A stretch of 64,000 bases of DNA, taken from Dyella nitratireducens. GTDB taxonomy: Bacteria > Pseudomonadota > Gammaproteobacteria > Xanthomonadales > Rhodanobacteraceae. Below are positions 25,618-35,900 of this stretch, one piece after another (within the stretch, counting starts at the first letter, position 1; each line of letters opens with the position of its first letter). A program made the position numbers and the translations under genes. The stretch covers positions 140,519 through 204,518 of the forward strand of contig NZ_BMJA01000002.1 of the NCBI RefSeq assembly GCF_014642835.1. The letters run 5' to 3'. The notes under the pieces were generated by a model that did no database searches, was not told where the DNA came from, and worked only from the letters and a program-made list of their open reading frames with translations.

Positions 25618-28302
25618 TCAGCGCAATATTGCAGCAGAGTCCTGCTTGGCCTTGAGCGCCGCACACAGCAAGATCTGCTCGCGCGTCTGCGCCAACCCGC
25701 GATCCGCGCCGGCCAGGTCCTTCAAGCGTGGCTTGAAGTAAGTGTCCAGGCGATCGGCCTCGGCCGTGGAACAGCCGCCACCACCGGCGAGACGCGGCAC
25801 GAAGCCACTGGCGAAACTGCCGGTGCGTCCCAGCACCTGGTCGTAGTGCGCCGTGAACCATTGCCACAACGCATCGCGTGCTGCTGGTGTGTCACGGCCA
25901 CCGCGCAAGATGGCAGCCATCTCGCCGACCTTCACCTGTTTGGTAATCGCGAAATCACGCGCCTCGTTCGCCAGCTCCGGCGTATTTGCCGCGCTGAGCG
26001 CAGCGAGCATGGCGTTGCGCAATGCTGGATCGGTGGTGCGGGGCAGTTCCGCGATCAAGGCATCCACGGCGGGCTTGCCGCGTTCCTGCACGGCGACGGC
26101 GAGTGCGTCGCCGAGCAGATCCGGATCGGCCGCAGCGAGATTCAGACTGCCATCCTGTTTCTTCGACAAGGCAGCATCGCCTTGCTTCAGCAAGGCAGTA
26201 CGTACTTCGGGAACATTGAAGTCGAGTGCCAGCGCGTGCGCGAGTGTGGTGCGCAGAAGGCTGTCGCCGTCAGCCTCGCCTGCCTTGCGCTGGTAGCCAA
26301 GCTGCTCCATGCGGGGCAGGTAGGCCTTCGTTACCCAGTCGGCAATGGCGGTGCGCTGAGCATCGGTGTTGGCTTCATAGCGGTAGATCCACATCACCGT
26401 ACTGAGGGGCGCCACCGCTACTTCACGCGTTTTCGCCGTGGCAAGCGGCTGGAGCGCGGTGAGCACATCGCTGGCATCCAAATCACCACGGCGGAAGCCG
26501 GCGTCGATGCTATCGGCATAGGCGAGCTGTTCGCCATCGTTCAATGCGTCAACGTGCTTGGTGAGGTCAGCCCATGCCGGCTTCGACATGCTGAAGCGAT
26601 AGTAGCCGCGCGCATTCGCGTTCGGCATCACCCAGGCGGACGTGCCAGCATCTGCCAACACCATCGTGCCCTCGGGCTTGTCGAGCATTTCGCACTGGGT
26701 CTTGCTGCTACTGGTTGTGCCATAGCGCACGCACACCGGAATACCCCACACGCGTGTAGCATCGCCCGTGCTGCCGATCGGCAGGTAGCGGCCCTGGCTC
26801 AGGTGCAGGATGGTCTTGCCACCTTCATGTTCCAGCGTCGTTTGAACGTAGGGCACGCCGGCCTGATTGAGAAAGCTGTCGAAGGCTTGCTTGAACGCCG
26901 TGCCCTGATTCGCCGTGGTGGCGATCGCGTCGATCAGGTCGTCGGCCGTGGCATTGCCGAATTTGTGCTGCTGAATATAGGCGCGCATACCCTTCTGGAA
27001 CACATCCTCACCAACGTAGCCCTCGAACATGCCGAGCACCGCGGCACCCTTGCGATAGGTGATGTTGTCGAACGCGGTTTCGATGTCGCCGATGCCGGTG
27101 ATCGGTTGGCGGATCTTGCGTGCGCTGACCAGGCTGTCGTTCTCCATGGCGTTCTCGGCAGCAGCGATGCGATCCAGATCGGCACGGTATTCCGGATGCA
27201 CCTTCATCGTTACCTTCTGTTGCATCCAGGTCGCGAAGGCTTCGTTGAGCCACAGATCGTCCCACCAGGCCAGCGTCACGGTGTCACCCGTCCATTGGTG
27301 CGCAAGCTCATGCGCGGTGACGTTGAAGGAATCGCGTACGTTTTTCGTCGGTGATTGCGGGTCGAGCAGCAGGAACCAGTCGCGGAACGTGACCAGGCCC
27401 GGGTTTTCCATCGCGCCTGCAGAAAAATCCGGTGCCGCAAGCAGATCGAGCTTGCCGAATGGATAGCCGAATCCGTAATAGTTCTCCAGTGTGTGGATAA
27501 TGCTCGGCGTTTCGCTCAGTACATGCTGCATGCGATGGCCTTCACCCTGCGTGGCGACGCCGCGCAGTGGTAGCGGCTCGCTGCGGTAGCTGTCCGCCGT
27601 AATGGTCGGGCCGTTGACGACATCCCACGGACCCACGGCGAACGCGACCAGATACGTAGGCAGCGGCTGCGTACGGGCGAATTGCAAGGTTTTCCATGCG
27701 CCCCCGGCTGGTGTTTCGCTGATTTGGCTGGTATTGGCGACGCCGGTGAGCGCCGACGGAATGGTCAGTGCGATGTCGTACGGTGTCTTGAAATCCGGTT
27801 CGTCGAAGCCGGGGAAGGCGAAGCGCGCGCTGACCGGTTCCATCTGCGTCATCGCATACGGGGTGCCGGCGTGATTGACCTTGTAAAGACCTTGCAGCTG
27901 TTGATTGAGCGGTGCGGTGTAGTCGAGAGTGAGGGTGATCGTCTGCGGCTGCAGCACATTGCCCAAATCGACGCGTGCAACACCTGCTTTCATATCAACC
28001 GTCACGTACTTGCCGGCATGCTGACGGCCACTTGCATCAGTGATGGTGACCTTGCCTACGTTGAGGTCGCGGCCGTTGATCCAGATGTGGTCGGCTGCTT
28101 GCTTCAGTGCGAGCTTGATGGTGGTGGTGCCTGTGAAATCCTGCTGCGCCGGATCCACCTTGAAGGCGAGCTGGTACGACTCCGGTGCCGCCCAGCGAGG
28201 CAGTCTGCCGTGCGGTACGCCATCTGCCGGCGTGGCGGCGATAGCGGCGCCGCAGCATGCGGCAAGCGCGGTCAGGACGAGGGATTGGGCAAGACGATGC
28301 AC
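25618..28302 (-). CDS. Exported M1 family zinc aminopeptidase
   Basis: This 894-residue gluzincin has a signal peptide (LAQSLVLTALAACCGAAIAA), so it acts in the periplasm or at the surface. The exopeptidase motif AGAMENPGL is near residue 294. The zinc site HELAHQW is near 328, with the second Glu in WLNEAFATW. A long helical ERAP1-like C-terminal domain follows. The start is GTG 28302 because AGGAGG lies 7 bases upstream; an in-frame start at 28332 would put that ribosome site inside the gene. Two consecutive terminators lie downstream. It releases N-terminal amino acids from peptides. The exact subfamily is not clear. Confidence 0.95.
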   Translation of the reverse strand: MHRLAQSLVLTALAACCGAAIAATPADGVPHGRLPRWAAPESYQLAFKVDPAQQDFTGTTTIKLALKQAADHIWINGRDLNVGKVTITDASGRQHAGKYVTVDMKAGVARVDLGNVLQPQTITLTLDYTAPLNQQLQGLYKVNHAGTPYAMTQMEPVSARFAFPGFDEPDFKTPYDIALTIPSALTGVANTSQISETPAGGAWKTLQFARTQPLPTYLVAFAVGPWDVVNGPTITADSYRSEPLPLRGVATQGEGHRMQHVLSETPSIIHTLENYYGFGYPFGKLDLLAAPDFSAGAMENPGLVTFRDWFLLLDPQSPTKNVRDSFNVTAHELAHQWTGDTVTLAWWDDLWLNEAFATWMQQKVTMKVHPEYRADLDRIAAAENAMENDSLVSARKIRQPITGIGDIETAFDNITYRKGAAVLGMFEGYVGEDVFQKGMRAYIQQHKFGNATADDLIDAIATTANQGTAFKQAFDSFLNQAGVPYVQTTLEHEGGKTILHLSQGRYLPIGSTGDATRVWGIPVCVRYGTTSSSKTQCEMLDKPEGTMVLADAGTSAWVMPNANARGYYRFSMSKPAWADLTKHVDALNDGEQLAYADSIDAGFRRGDLDASDVLTALQPLATAKTREVAVAPLSTVMWIYRYEANTDAQRTAIADWVTKAYLPRMEQLGYQRKAGEADGDSLLRTTLAHALALDFNVPEVRTALLKQGDAALSKKQDGSLNLAAADPDLLGDALAVAVQERGKPAVDALIAELPRTTDPALRNAMLAALSAANTPELANEARDFAITKQVKVGEMAAILRGGRDTPAARDALWQWFTAHYDQVLGRTGSFASGFVPRLAGGGGCSTAEADRLDTYFKPRLKDLAGADRGLAQTREQILLCAALKAKQDSAAILR

Positions 28303-28445
28303 AGCGGAGCCTCCTACGGCACTTAAAAGCAATCACGCTAGGTAGCGTAGGACGTTTGCCACAGTGCCAAAAGACATATTCCTATGAATTTGGCCGCGCA
28401 TCCCACCTAAGCTGATCAGGAACTTATTCACGAGCGAGCCCGTTG

Positions 28446-29192
28446 ATGCCCGAACAGCGACTGTCGTCCGCCCACCTATTCATGCAGCACCTTCACGTTG
28501 TCGTGTTGGAAGACGATGCCGCACTTCGTCAGCAGATTCTTCTCCCTGCGTTGCGCAGGCATGGCTTTGCGGTGCAGGGCGCTGCATGCGCCGCCGAGCT
28601 GTATCGGCACATGCTGGCGCGGTCGTTCGACATCGCGGTGCTCGGCATAGGCTTGGATCACGATAGTGGTCTTGCGGTCACGCAGCATCTGCGCGGGATG
28701 TCGGAGATCGGTATCGTCGTACTCACCGGCGATGCGGATCGGGAGCGGCATACTTATGCATTGAACGCCGGCGCGGATATCTGCTTGACCAAGCCGGTCG
28801 ATGTAAAGGTGTTGTCGGCAACCCTGCAAAGCTTGGCACGCCGACTGATGCGGCGCGTATCGCGAGTTGATGATCATGCCACGACCGCACACGGCTGGCG
28901 GCTGGACGCCGGTGGTTGGCGATTGGTGTCACCGTATGGCAAAGCAGTTGCACTGACCTCGTCCGAGCAGTGCGTGGTAACGCTGCTCGCGCAGCAGAAA
29001 GGCCAGCCGGTACCGCGCGAATCGCTCATCCGCAGCCTGAGCCATCGGGCCGAAGAGTTCGACCCGCATCGGCTTGAAATGATGGTGCATCGCTTGCGCA
29101 GAAAAGTGCTGGCACAGACCGGCGAGCGCTTGCCGCTGCTTGCTGCGCGTGGGGTGGGATATCTGCTTTCCTGCGAAATAGGCGGCCAGTAG
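28446..29192 (+). CDS. OmpR/PhoB-type response regulator lacking the phospho-accepting Asp
   Basis: This 248-residue regulator has a receiver domain (about residues 16-130) and a winged-helix DNA-binding domain (about 150-245, with LTSSEQCVVTLLAQQKGQPV, RRKVLAQTG and RGVGYLL). The acidic pair in VVVLEDDAALR, the Thr in VVLTGD and the Lys in CLTKPVD are kept. The position of the phosphorylated Asp is Gly (VLGIGLDHDSG, near residue 67). It should therefore act without classical phosphorylation. No histidine kinase is nearby. The next gene is the giant adhesin on the same strand, and a phased pentamer array suited to this DNA-binding fold lies between them. ATG 28446 is preferred to an overlapping TTG 28443. 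Confidence 0.88.
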   Translation: MPEQRLSSAHLFMQHLHVVVLEDDAALRQQILLPALRRHGFAVQGAACAAELYRHMLARSFDIAVLGIGLDHDSGLAVTQHLRGMSEIGIVVLTGDADRERHTYALNAGADICLTKPVDVKVLSATLQSLARRLMRRVSRVDDHATTAHGWRLDAGGWRLVSPYGKAVALTSSEQCVVTLLAQQKGQPVPRESLIRSLSHRAEEFDPHRLEMMVHRLRRKVLAQTGERLPLLAARGVGYLLSCEIGGQ

Positions 29193-29250
29193 CCTGATCG
29201 GGTTTGGGGTGAATCCTGATATATCGCTGCGTTTTTTAGACCATTGTGCT

Positions 29251-29414
29251 GTCATTCCTGCGAAAAGCGGGACGTAGCGCGCAGCGCGGAACATGTCCGA
29301 AGGATGGCCCCGGAGCGGTGCGCAGAGCGAATCATCTGCCCTCGCTTTTTGCATCAGGGCAACATGGATTGACCAGCATTCGCTGTTGAAAAGCGTGCCG
29401 CTTTTTCGGGAACG
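29251..29414. repeat. Family B composite repeat, divergent copy
   Basis: Outer arms GTCATTCCTGCGAAAAGCGG (from 29251) and GCTTTTTCGGGAACGAC (to about 29414) enclose a spacer whose 29364-29395 part is identical to 8384-8415. The arms have drifted, and about 80 extra bases sit in the left half. Confidence 0.65.
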
Positions 29415-29676
29415 ACGGCAGTGAGGGAACTCGTACTTTCATGGGCAACCTGCGCAGTAATCACAGGTTCTTCTCACCACGGTTGACAGCCGTTTGTCAT
29501 TCGGCGTGACGCTAATGTAGTGCTGTTTTGTCAGGGAATAACTCGGCTTGTTGCTCATGAAAGCCTGCAGTGATCTGCCAGATGAAGGCGAGATATCGCA
29601 TTTGCCGCGATTGCAACTAAGCCATAGCAACGCTTTCGCGTTTCATGCGTTGCAGCAACCCCGCACGCGGTTGATG

Positions 29677-29730
29677 GTGAGAAAAGTGAGGATTCGTGAG
29701 TTTGGTGAATTTCACGTGAGTTTTCGTGAG
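29677..29730 (+). promoter_or_regulatory. Helically phased array of GTGAG pentamers upstream of the adhesin gene
   Basis: GTGAG occurs at 29677, 29686, 29696, 29716 and 29726, and GTGAA at 29705, so six pentamers recur every 9 to 11 bases, one per helical turn. The array ends 186 bases before the adhesin start. OmpR/PhoB-type winged helices bind tandem direct repeats with about 10 to 11-base spacing, and such a regulator is encoded just upstream. The remaining 29193-29916 spacer holds the repeat listed above and no convincing gene. Function is inferred from the pattern. Confidence 0.5.
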
Positions 29731-29916
29731 TGAACCACTCGTCGCGAATCAAGATGCTTTTGCCAAAACACATTCCCGGTCTTTAGTGGATCAAGCATCG
29801 ACAGGGATTACACGGACAGCAGAGCCGCGGGGATTTCACCGGCATCCATACCTCGGCGCGCACGTCACCGCACGTGTGTTCTGCGTCATCTACTCGCATG
29901 GAGAGGGCAATAAGGC

Positions 29917-32900
29917 ATGAACAAGATCTACAGCAAAGTCTGGAACGCATCGCTAGGACAGATCGTGGTGGCTTCGGAACTGGCCAGCTGCAAAACCGGC
30001 ACGGGTGGTGCTGGCAGCAAGGGGCATTCCGGTGTTGCGCTGATCAAGCTTTCGCTGGCGATCATGCTTGGCCTGGGATTGGCGCCAAAGGCGGCGTTGG
30101 CGGGTAGTGCTTGCGGCGGAGTGTTCGCCGCCCCGCCTGTGGCTGGCGGGTTTGATGCCTTCGCGTGTGGCGACGACGCAAATGCCTCTGGCGATTACAG
30201 CGTGGCAGTAGGCAATCAGTCGTCGGCGCAGGGTGAATATGCTATTGCGCTGGGTTATTCGTCGTCTGCTGATAGCGATGGCAGCCTGGCCATTGGCCAT
30301 GATGCGAAAGCCGCCGCAACGAACAGTACGGCGATCGGCGAAAAGAGCCGTGCATCCGGGCAGAACAGCACCGCGTTGGGTGCTGAGAGCAGGGCGACCG
30401 GTGCAAACAGCAGCGCCTTCGGCTGGAGGAGTCAAGCCTCCGGCCAAAACAGCGTCGCTTTGGGTGCAGGCTCCATCGCGTCGGAGAACGACACCGTATC
30501 CGTTGGCAGCGACAACCTTCAACGCCGCATCACCAACGTAGACGCTGGCGTCAATGACACCGACGCCGTGAACGTGTCGCAGTTGCGCGACCTTGGCGAC
30601 AGCCTTAGTGATGCGCAGCATTACTTCAAAGCCAGCGGCATGAACGATGACAGCGATGATGCGCGCGTCGAAGGTGACTTGGCTGTAGCTGCGGGTGCCA
30701 ACGCGCAAGCAACCAAGAACGCCACAACCGCGATCGGCGCTGAAGCCATAGCTGACGGTATTGGCAGTACCGCGATGGGCCAAGGCAGCATGGCGTTCGG
30801 TGATGCGTCGGTTGCCGTGGGACAAAGTGCGCAATCGTGGGGCCTCGGTAACACGGCCTTGGGCGCATCCGCTGTGGCCGATGCTGATCAGGCGGCAACG
30901 GCACTGGGTGCACTTGCTCAAGCATCGGGCGATGGCTCCACGGCCATCGGTGGTGCAGCCTACAGTGTTGGCCCCGGTAGCCTGGCCGCTGGGTTCAATG
31001 CTACAAGCGTCGGCGAAGCGTCAGTGGCGTTGGGTGCCTACAGCGAAGCTGTGGGGCAATACGCCATGGCAATGGGTAGAAGCAGCCTTGCAACCGGCGA
31101 TCGCAGCATCGCGCAAGGTTATCAGAGCCAAGCGAACGGTTACGGCAGTATCGCTATCGGCGAAAGTGCTCAGGCCAGCTATTCGAACAACGTTGCTATT
31201 GGTTCGGGCTCCAACGCGGACAACTTATTGGCCACTGCCGTGGGTGGCGGCGCATCTGCTACCGGTCACGGCACGCTGGCTGTCGGTTCGGGAGCCTGGG
31301 CGCTTGGCGACAAAGCTACGGCACTCGGTGCTGACGCAGGCAGCGAGCATGCCGTCGATCAAATCACAGCCGTTGGTTACAACGCCGTAGCTAACGGCGA
31401 GCGTGGCATCGCGATCGGTGCCGACAGCTTTGTTGAAGCCGATGCCAACAACGGTATCGCGCTCGGCACCCAGAGCAGAAGTAATGCACATCATGGCACG
31501 GCCATTGGCGACAGCAGCAAGGTGGACTTTGGCGCCGCGGGTGCCGTGGCACTGGGCGCCAATTCCCTTGCGGATCGCGCAAACACCGTGTCGGTTGGTT
31601 CGGCTGGCAACGAACGTCAGATCACCAACGTCGCAGCGGGTACGGAAGCCACCGATGCGGTGAACAAATCGCAGCTTGATGCGCTGGCCGGCCAGGTCGG
31701 CGATGGCAACAAGTACTTCATCGCCAATGGTGAAGGGGAGTTCTCGCTGGACGACGCCCTCGCCGCAGGTGATTTCGCCGTTGCCGCGGGAAGTTCGAGT
31801 TACGCTGGAGGCGATCGCTCGATTGCAGTGGGTAGGAAGAGCGAGGCGACGGCCAATGGCGCGATAGCGCTGGGCGCGGGTAGCCATGCCCAAGGCGTCA
31901 GCAGCGTTGCTGTGGGTGAAGTGGCTGGCGCTGGCGGCTCGTTCGCCGCTTCGCTGGGCTTCGATGCACAGGCAGCTGCTCTGGGTAGCACCGCGGTCGG
32001 CGCATTCTCGCGTGCCAATGGCGAGGAGAGCACGGCGCTCGGCGATAACAGCAACGCTTTTGGCGTGCGGTCCATTGCCGCCGGTTATGCCAGCCAGGCC
32101 AGTGGCGATGCGTCCAGCGCATTCGGCGGAGACAGCCAGGCAGGGGAGTTCGCCACAGCGCTGGGTCATGGCAGCCAGGCAACCGGTATTGGCAGCACGG
32201 CACTTGGAGCTGGGAGCCAGGCGTCGCAAGACGGCAGCATGGCCCTGGGCGTGCAGAGCGTGTCTGCCGGCTTGAACAGCCTGGCATTGGGTAATGGAAC
32301 CCAGAGCTTAGGTATAGGCAGCATCGGCATCGGCCAATTTGCCGTGAGTACAGGCGATGGCTCTATTGCTATCGGCACCGAATATATGGTGGACGGAGGA
32401 TTCGGCATCCCTCAGCCGACGCGAGCCTCAGGCGTCAACGCCGTGGCCCTCGGCGGTGGGGCGATTTCCTCGGGTCTGAATGCAGTGGCCCTCGGTGCGG
32501 CTTCGCAGGCATATCACGACAATTCGGTAGCGCTAGGCTTTGGCTCGGCTACCGACCGTGACAACTCGGTTTCGGTTGGCATGCAGTCCAATCAACGCCA
32601 GATCACCAATGTGGCTGCCGGTACAGAAGGCACGGATGCAGTGAACCTGGATCAGCTCAATGCCGCTGTGGGTGATGGCACTACCAATAAGTACTTCAAG
32701 GCCAGCGGTGACGAATTTCTGTTCGATGACGCGCTGCTGGATGGCGCGCATACCACTGCGGCAGGCGCAGGCAGTGTTGCGGGTGCAGACCAGGCTTCCG
32801 CCTTTGGTTATCGAGCCGCGGCTACTGGCCTGAATTCGACGGCAGTAGGCAACAATGCCACGGCCAGCGAAGACCACGCTGTATCTGTCGGCAGCGATAG

Positions 32901-35900
32901 CACGGCAAGCGGCAGATATGCCTCGGCGTTTGGTGCCTCCGCGACGGCAGCTGGGAATTTCTCTACCGCCTTGGGCGCAGGTAGTGCGGCCGCCGATGAT
33001 GCGACGGCAATCGGTACGGATGCTGTTGCAAGCGGCGACGCTGGCATTTCTGTTGGCCTGCGGGCGAGTAGTCGTGGTGAGCAAGCTATTGCGATTGGCA
33101 CGGATGCTTATGCAAATGGCGATGGCAGCATTGTGCTGGGTGGAACTTACGTGCCGCCGCCGGGTGATTTCGGTTTCCTCGACGCTGCACAGGCCTATGG
33201 ACGCAACGCCGTTGCCATCGGCGGAAGTGCTTTCGTTTCCGGCGACAACAGCATGGCCATTGGCGCAGCCTCGCAAGCGTATGCTAACAATGCCGTCGCA
33301 CTAGGTGCGGAATCTCAAGCAACCAGAGATAACACGGTGTCAGTTGGCTACGCTGGCGGCGAACGTCAGATCACCAACGTAGCAGCCGGCACGGAAGGCA
33401 CGGACGCGGTCAACAAGAACCAGTTGGACGAAGTGGCCAGCAATGTCGGAGCTGCCACCAAATACTTCAAGGCGGCAGGCGATCAAGGCGTAGGCGTGTT
33501 CGACGATGCGATTGCTGCGGGCGATTATTCAGTTGCCGCGGGTAGTTCCAGCTACGCCAGCGGCGATCGCTCTGTAGCAGTGGGCAAGAACAGCAATGCT
33601 ATGGCTACGGGTGCGATAGCGCTGGGTGCGGACAGTTACGCCGATGGCATGCAGTCCATTGCTGCGGGTTACGCCAGTCAAACCAGCGGCAACGGAGCCA
33701 GTGCATTCGGCGGACAAAGTCAGGCCGCCGCGTCTGCGACAGCCATGGGTTATAGCAGCCAGGCAGAGGGTGAGTTCAGTCTTGCTACCGGCTTTGGCGC
33801 CAGCAGTGCAGGCGGCGGAAGTGCAGCCATGGGTACCTATAGCAGTGCCGAAGCCGACTACAGCATGGCTTTGGGTACTTTCAGCACGGCGCGCGGTGAA
33901 AACAGCATCGCAACTGGTTTCAATAGCCTTGCCAAAGGCGACGATAGCATTGCCGTTGGCCATACTGCATCGACATTCGGTCGTCGCAGTACTGCGATTG
34001 GTTATCTCAGCGCGGCTCAAGGCGATGACAGCATCGCGCTGGGAGGCGGTAGCTTTGCTTTCGGCGACAGCAGCGTTGCACATGGCCTCAATGCATGGGC
34101 GGGTAGCGACAACAGCATCGCCATCGGTCGCGAAAGCCGGGTTGGTGGTTTTGGTGCTCCGGAAAGCCTGAATTCTGTCGCGATTGGAGCATGGGCCCAG
34201 GTTACCGCCGAGAATGCGGTTGCCCTTGGTGCAAACTCATACACCGATCGTGACAACACAGTCTCGGTGGGCAGTGCTGATAACGAACGCCAGATCACCA
34301 ACGTTGCTGCCGGCACGCAAGGTACCGATGCGGTGAACCTGGATCAGCTCACCGCCGCGGTGGGCGATGGCAGCACCAACCGCTACTTCAAAGCTACGGG
34401 CAATGGCGTCGATGATGTTGTCATCAAAGATGGCAGTGAATTTGCCACCGCTGCCGGTGCTGGCAGTTATGCCGACGGCTTTGGTGTATCCGCTTTTGGT
34501 ACCGGAGCCACGGTGATCGGTGATCAATCCACTTCGATTGGCTACAGCAGTTCAGTGATTGGTACGCAGAGTGTGGCGGTGGGTAGCAATAACAGCGTCA
34601 CTGGTGATCACTCCATTGCCATCGGCAACTCGCATCAGGTATCGGGCAGCGGCGTAGCCGCTATCGGAAACCAGGCCGATATCAACAGCGATGGGGCCAG
34701 TACGCTGGGTCAATCCAACTACGTAGGCACCCATTCAGCCGATGCCGTCGCTTTGGGTGCCCTGGCGGCCGTGGGCAATAGCTCCGCCAACGGCATCGCT
34801 GTCGGCACCTTTGCCACCGTCGGCAATAACGCTCAGAACTCGATCGCAATGGGTACGCTCAGTTACGTCGGTTCGGAGTTCTCGGTTGCCATTGGTGGCA
34901 TGGCAATAGACAACGAACAGTTCGACATCAGGAACACAGCGGTCACCGGTGAACAGGGTGTGGCCATCGGCGGCGGTGCGCAGGTCGCAGGCGATTTTGG
35001 CGCGGCCCTTGGCAACTTCAGCACGGTGACGGCCAACAATGCCGTGGCACTGGGCGCCCGCTCGCTTGCTGATCGCGATAACAGCGTGTCAGTGGGACGT
35101 GTCGGTAACGAACGCCAGATCACCAACCTCGCGGCCGGTACGGAAGCCACTGACGCGGTGAACAAGTCGCAGCTCGATGCGGTAGCCAGCCAGATCGGCG
35201 GAAGCAGCAAGTACTTCAAGGCCAACGGCGACAGCAACGACGACGCGATTGCCCAAGGCGACTACGCCACTGCCGCCGGCTCGAGCAGCTATGCCGAGGG
35301 CTTCGGTGCATCGGCTTTCGGTAGCGGCGCGAATGCGCTTGGCGATTACAGCATCGCCAGCGGTTATGGGAGCCTTGCTCTGGGTAGCAATGCGGTGGCG
35401 CAAGGTGCAAACAGCCAGGCGAATGGTGGTCAATCCATCGCCATTGGCGCCAACAGCATGTCCAACGGCAATTTCGGTGTTGGCGTAGGCGCAAACAGCC
35501 AGGTGGATGGTTTTGGTTCGACCGCCATTGGCGGTCTGGCGCGAGTCGATGGGCCATTCAGCGTCGCCGTGGGCTTCACCTCCTATGCGAACGGCACCTT
35601 CAGCACCGCTCTCGGCAATTCAGCCGTTGCCAACGATATCGCAACGGCTGTGGGCAGCTTCAGCTTCGCCGATGATGCAGGCAGCGCGGTGGGTGCCTTT
35701 GCGTCGGCTGGCCAGATAGCTGTTGCAGTGGGCAATGACAGCTCCGCTGCGCAGGGCAGTGTGGCCGTGGGTTGGAATGCGCAGGCTGAAGGCCTCGCTA
35801 GCACCGCACTGGGCAAATCGGCGGTCGCCAGCGGTGAACAGAGCACGGCGGTGGGTGAGTCGGCGTTGGCTAGTGACAGCTTCTCGACGGCGCTCGGTTC

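Noticed and set aside
29483-29488. TTGACA as a -35 box for the adhesin promoter
   Set aside because: No good -10 hexamer lies at 16 to 18 bases; the nearest TAATGT is about 24 bases away.
29548-29733. Small open frame in the adhesin upstream region
   Set aside because: No ribosome site or similarity; it overlaps the GTGAG array, which explains the repeated VRK/FRE-like residues.
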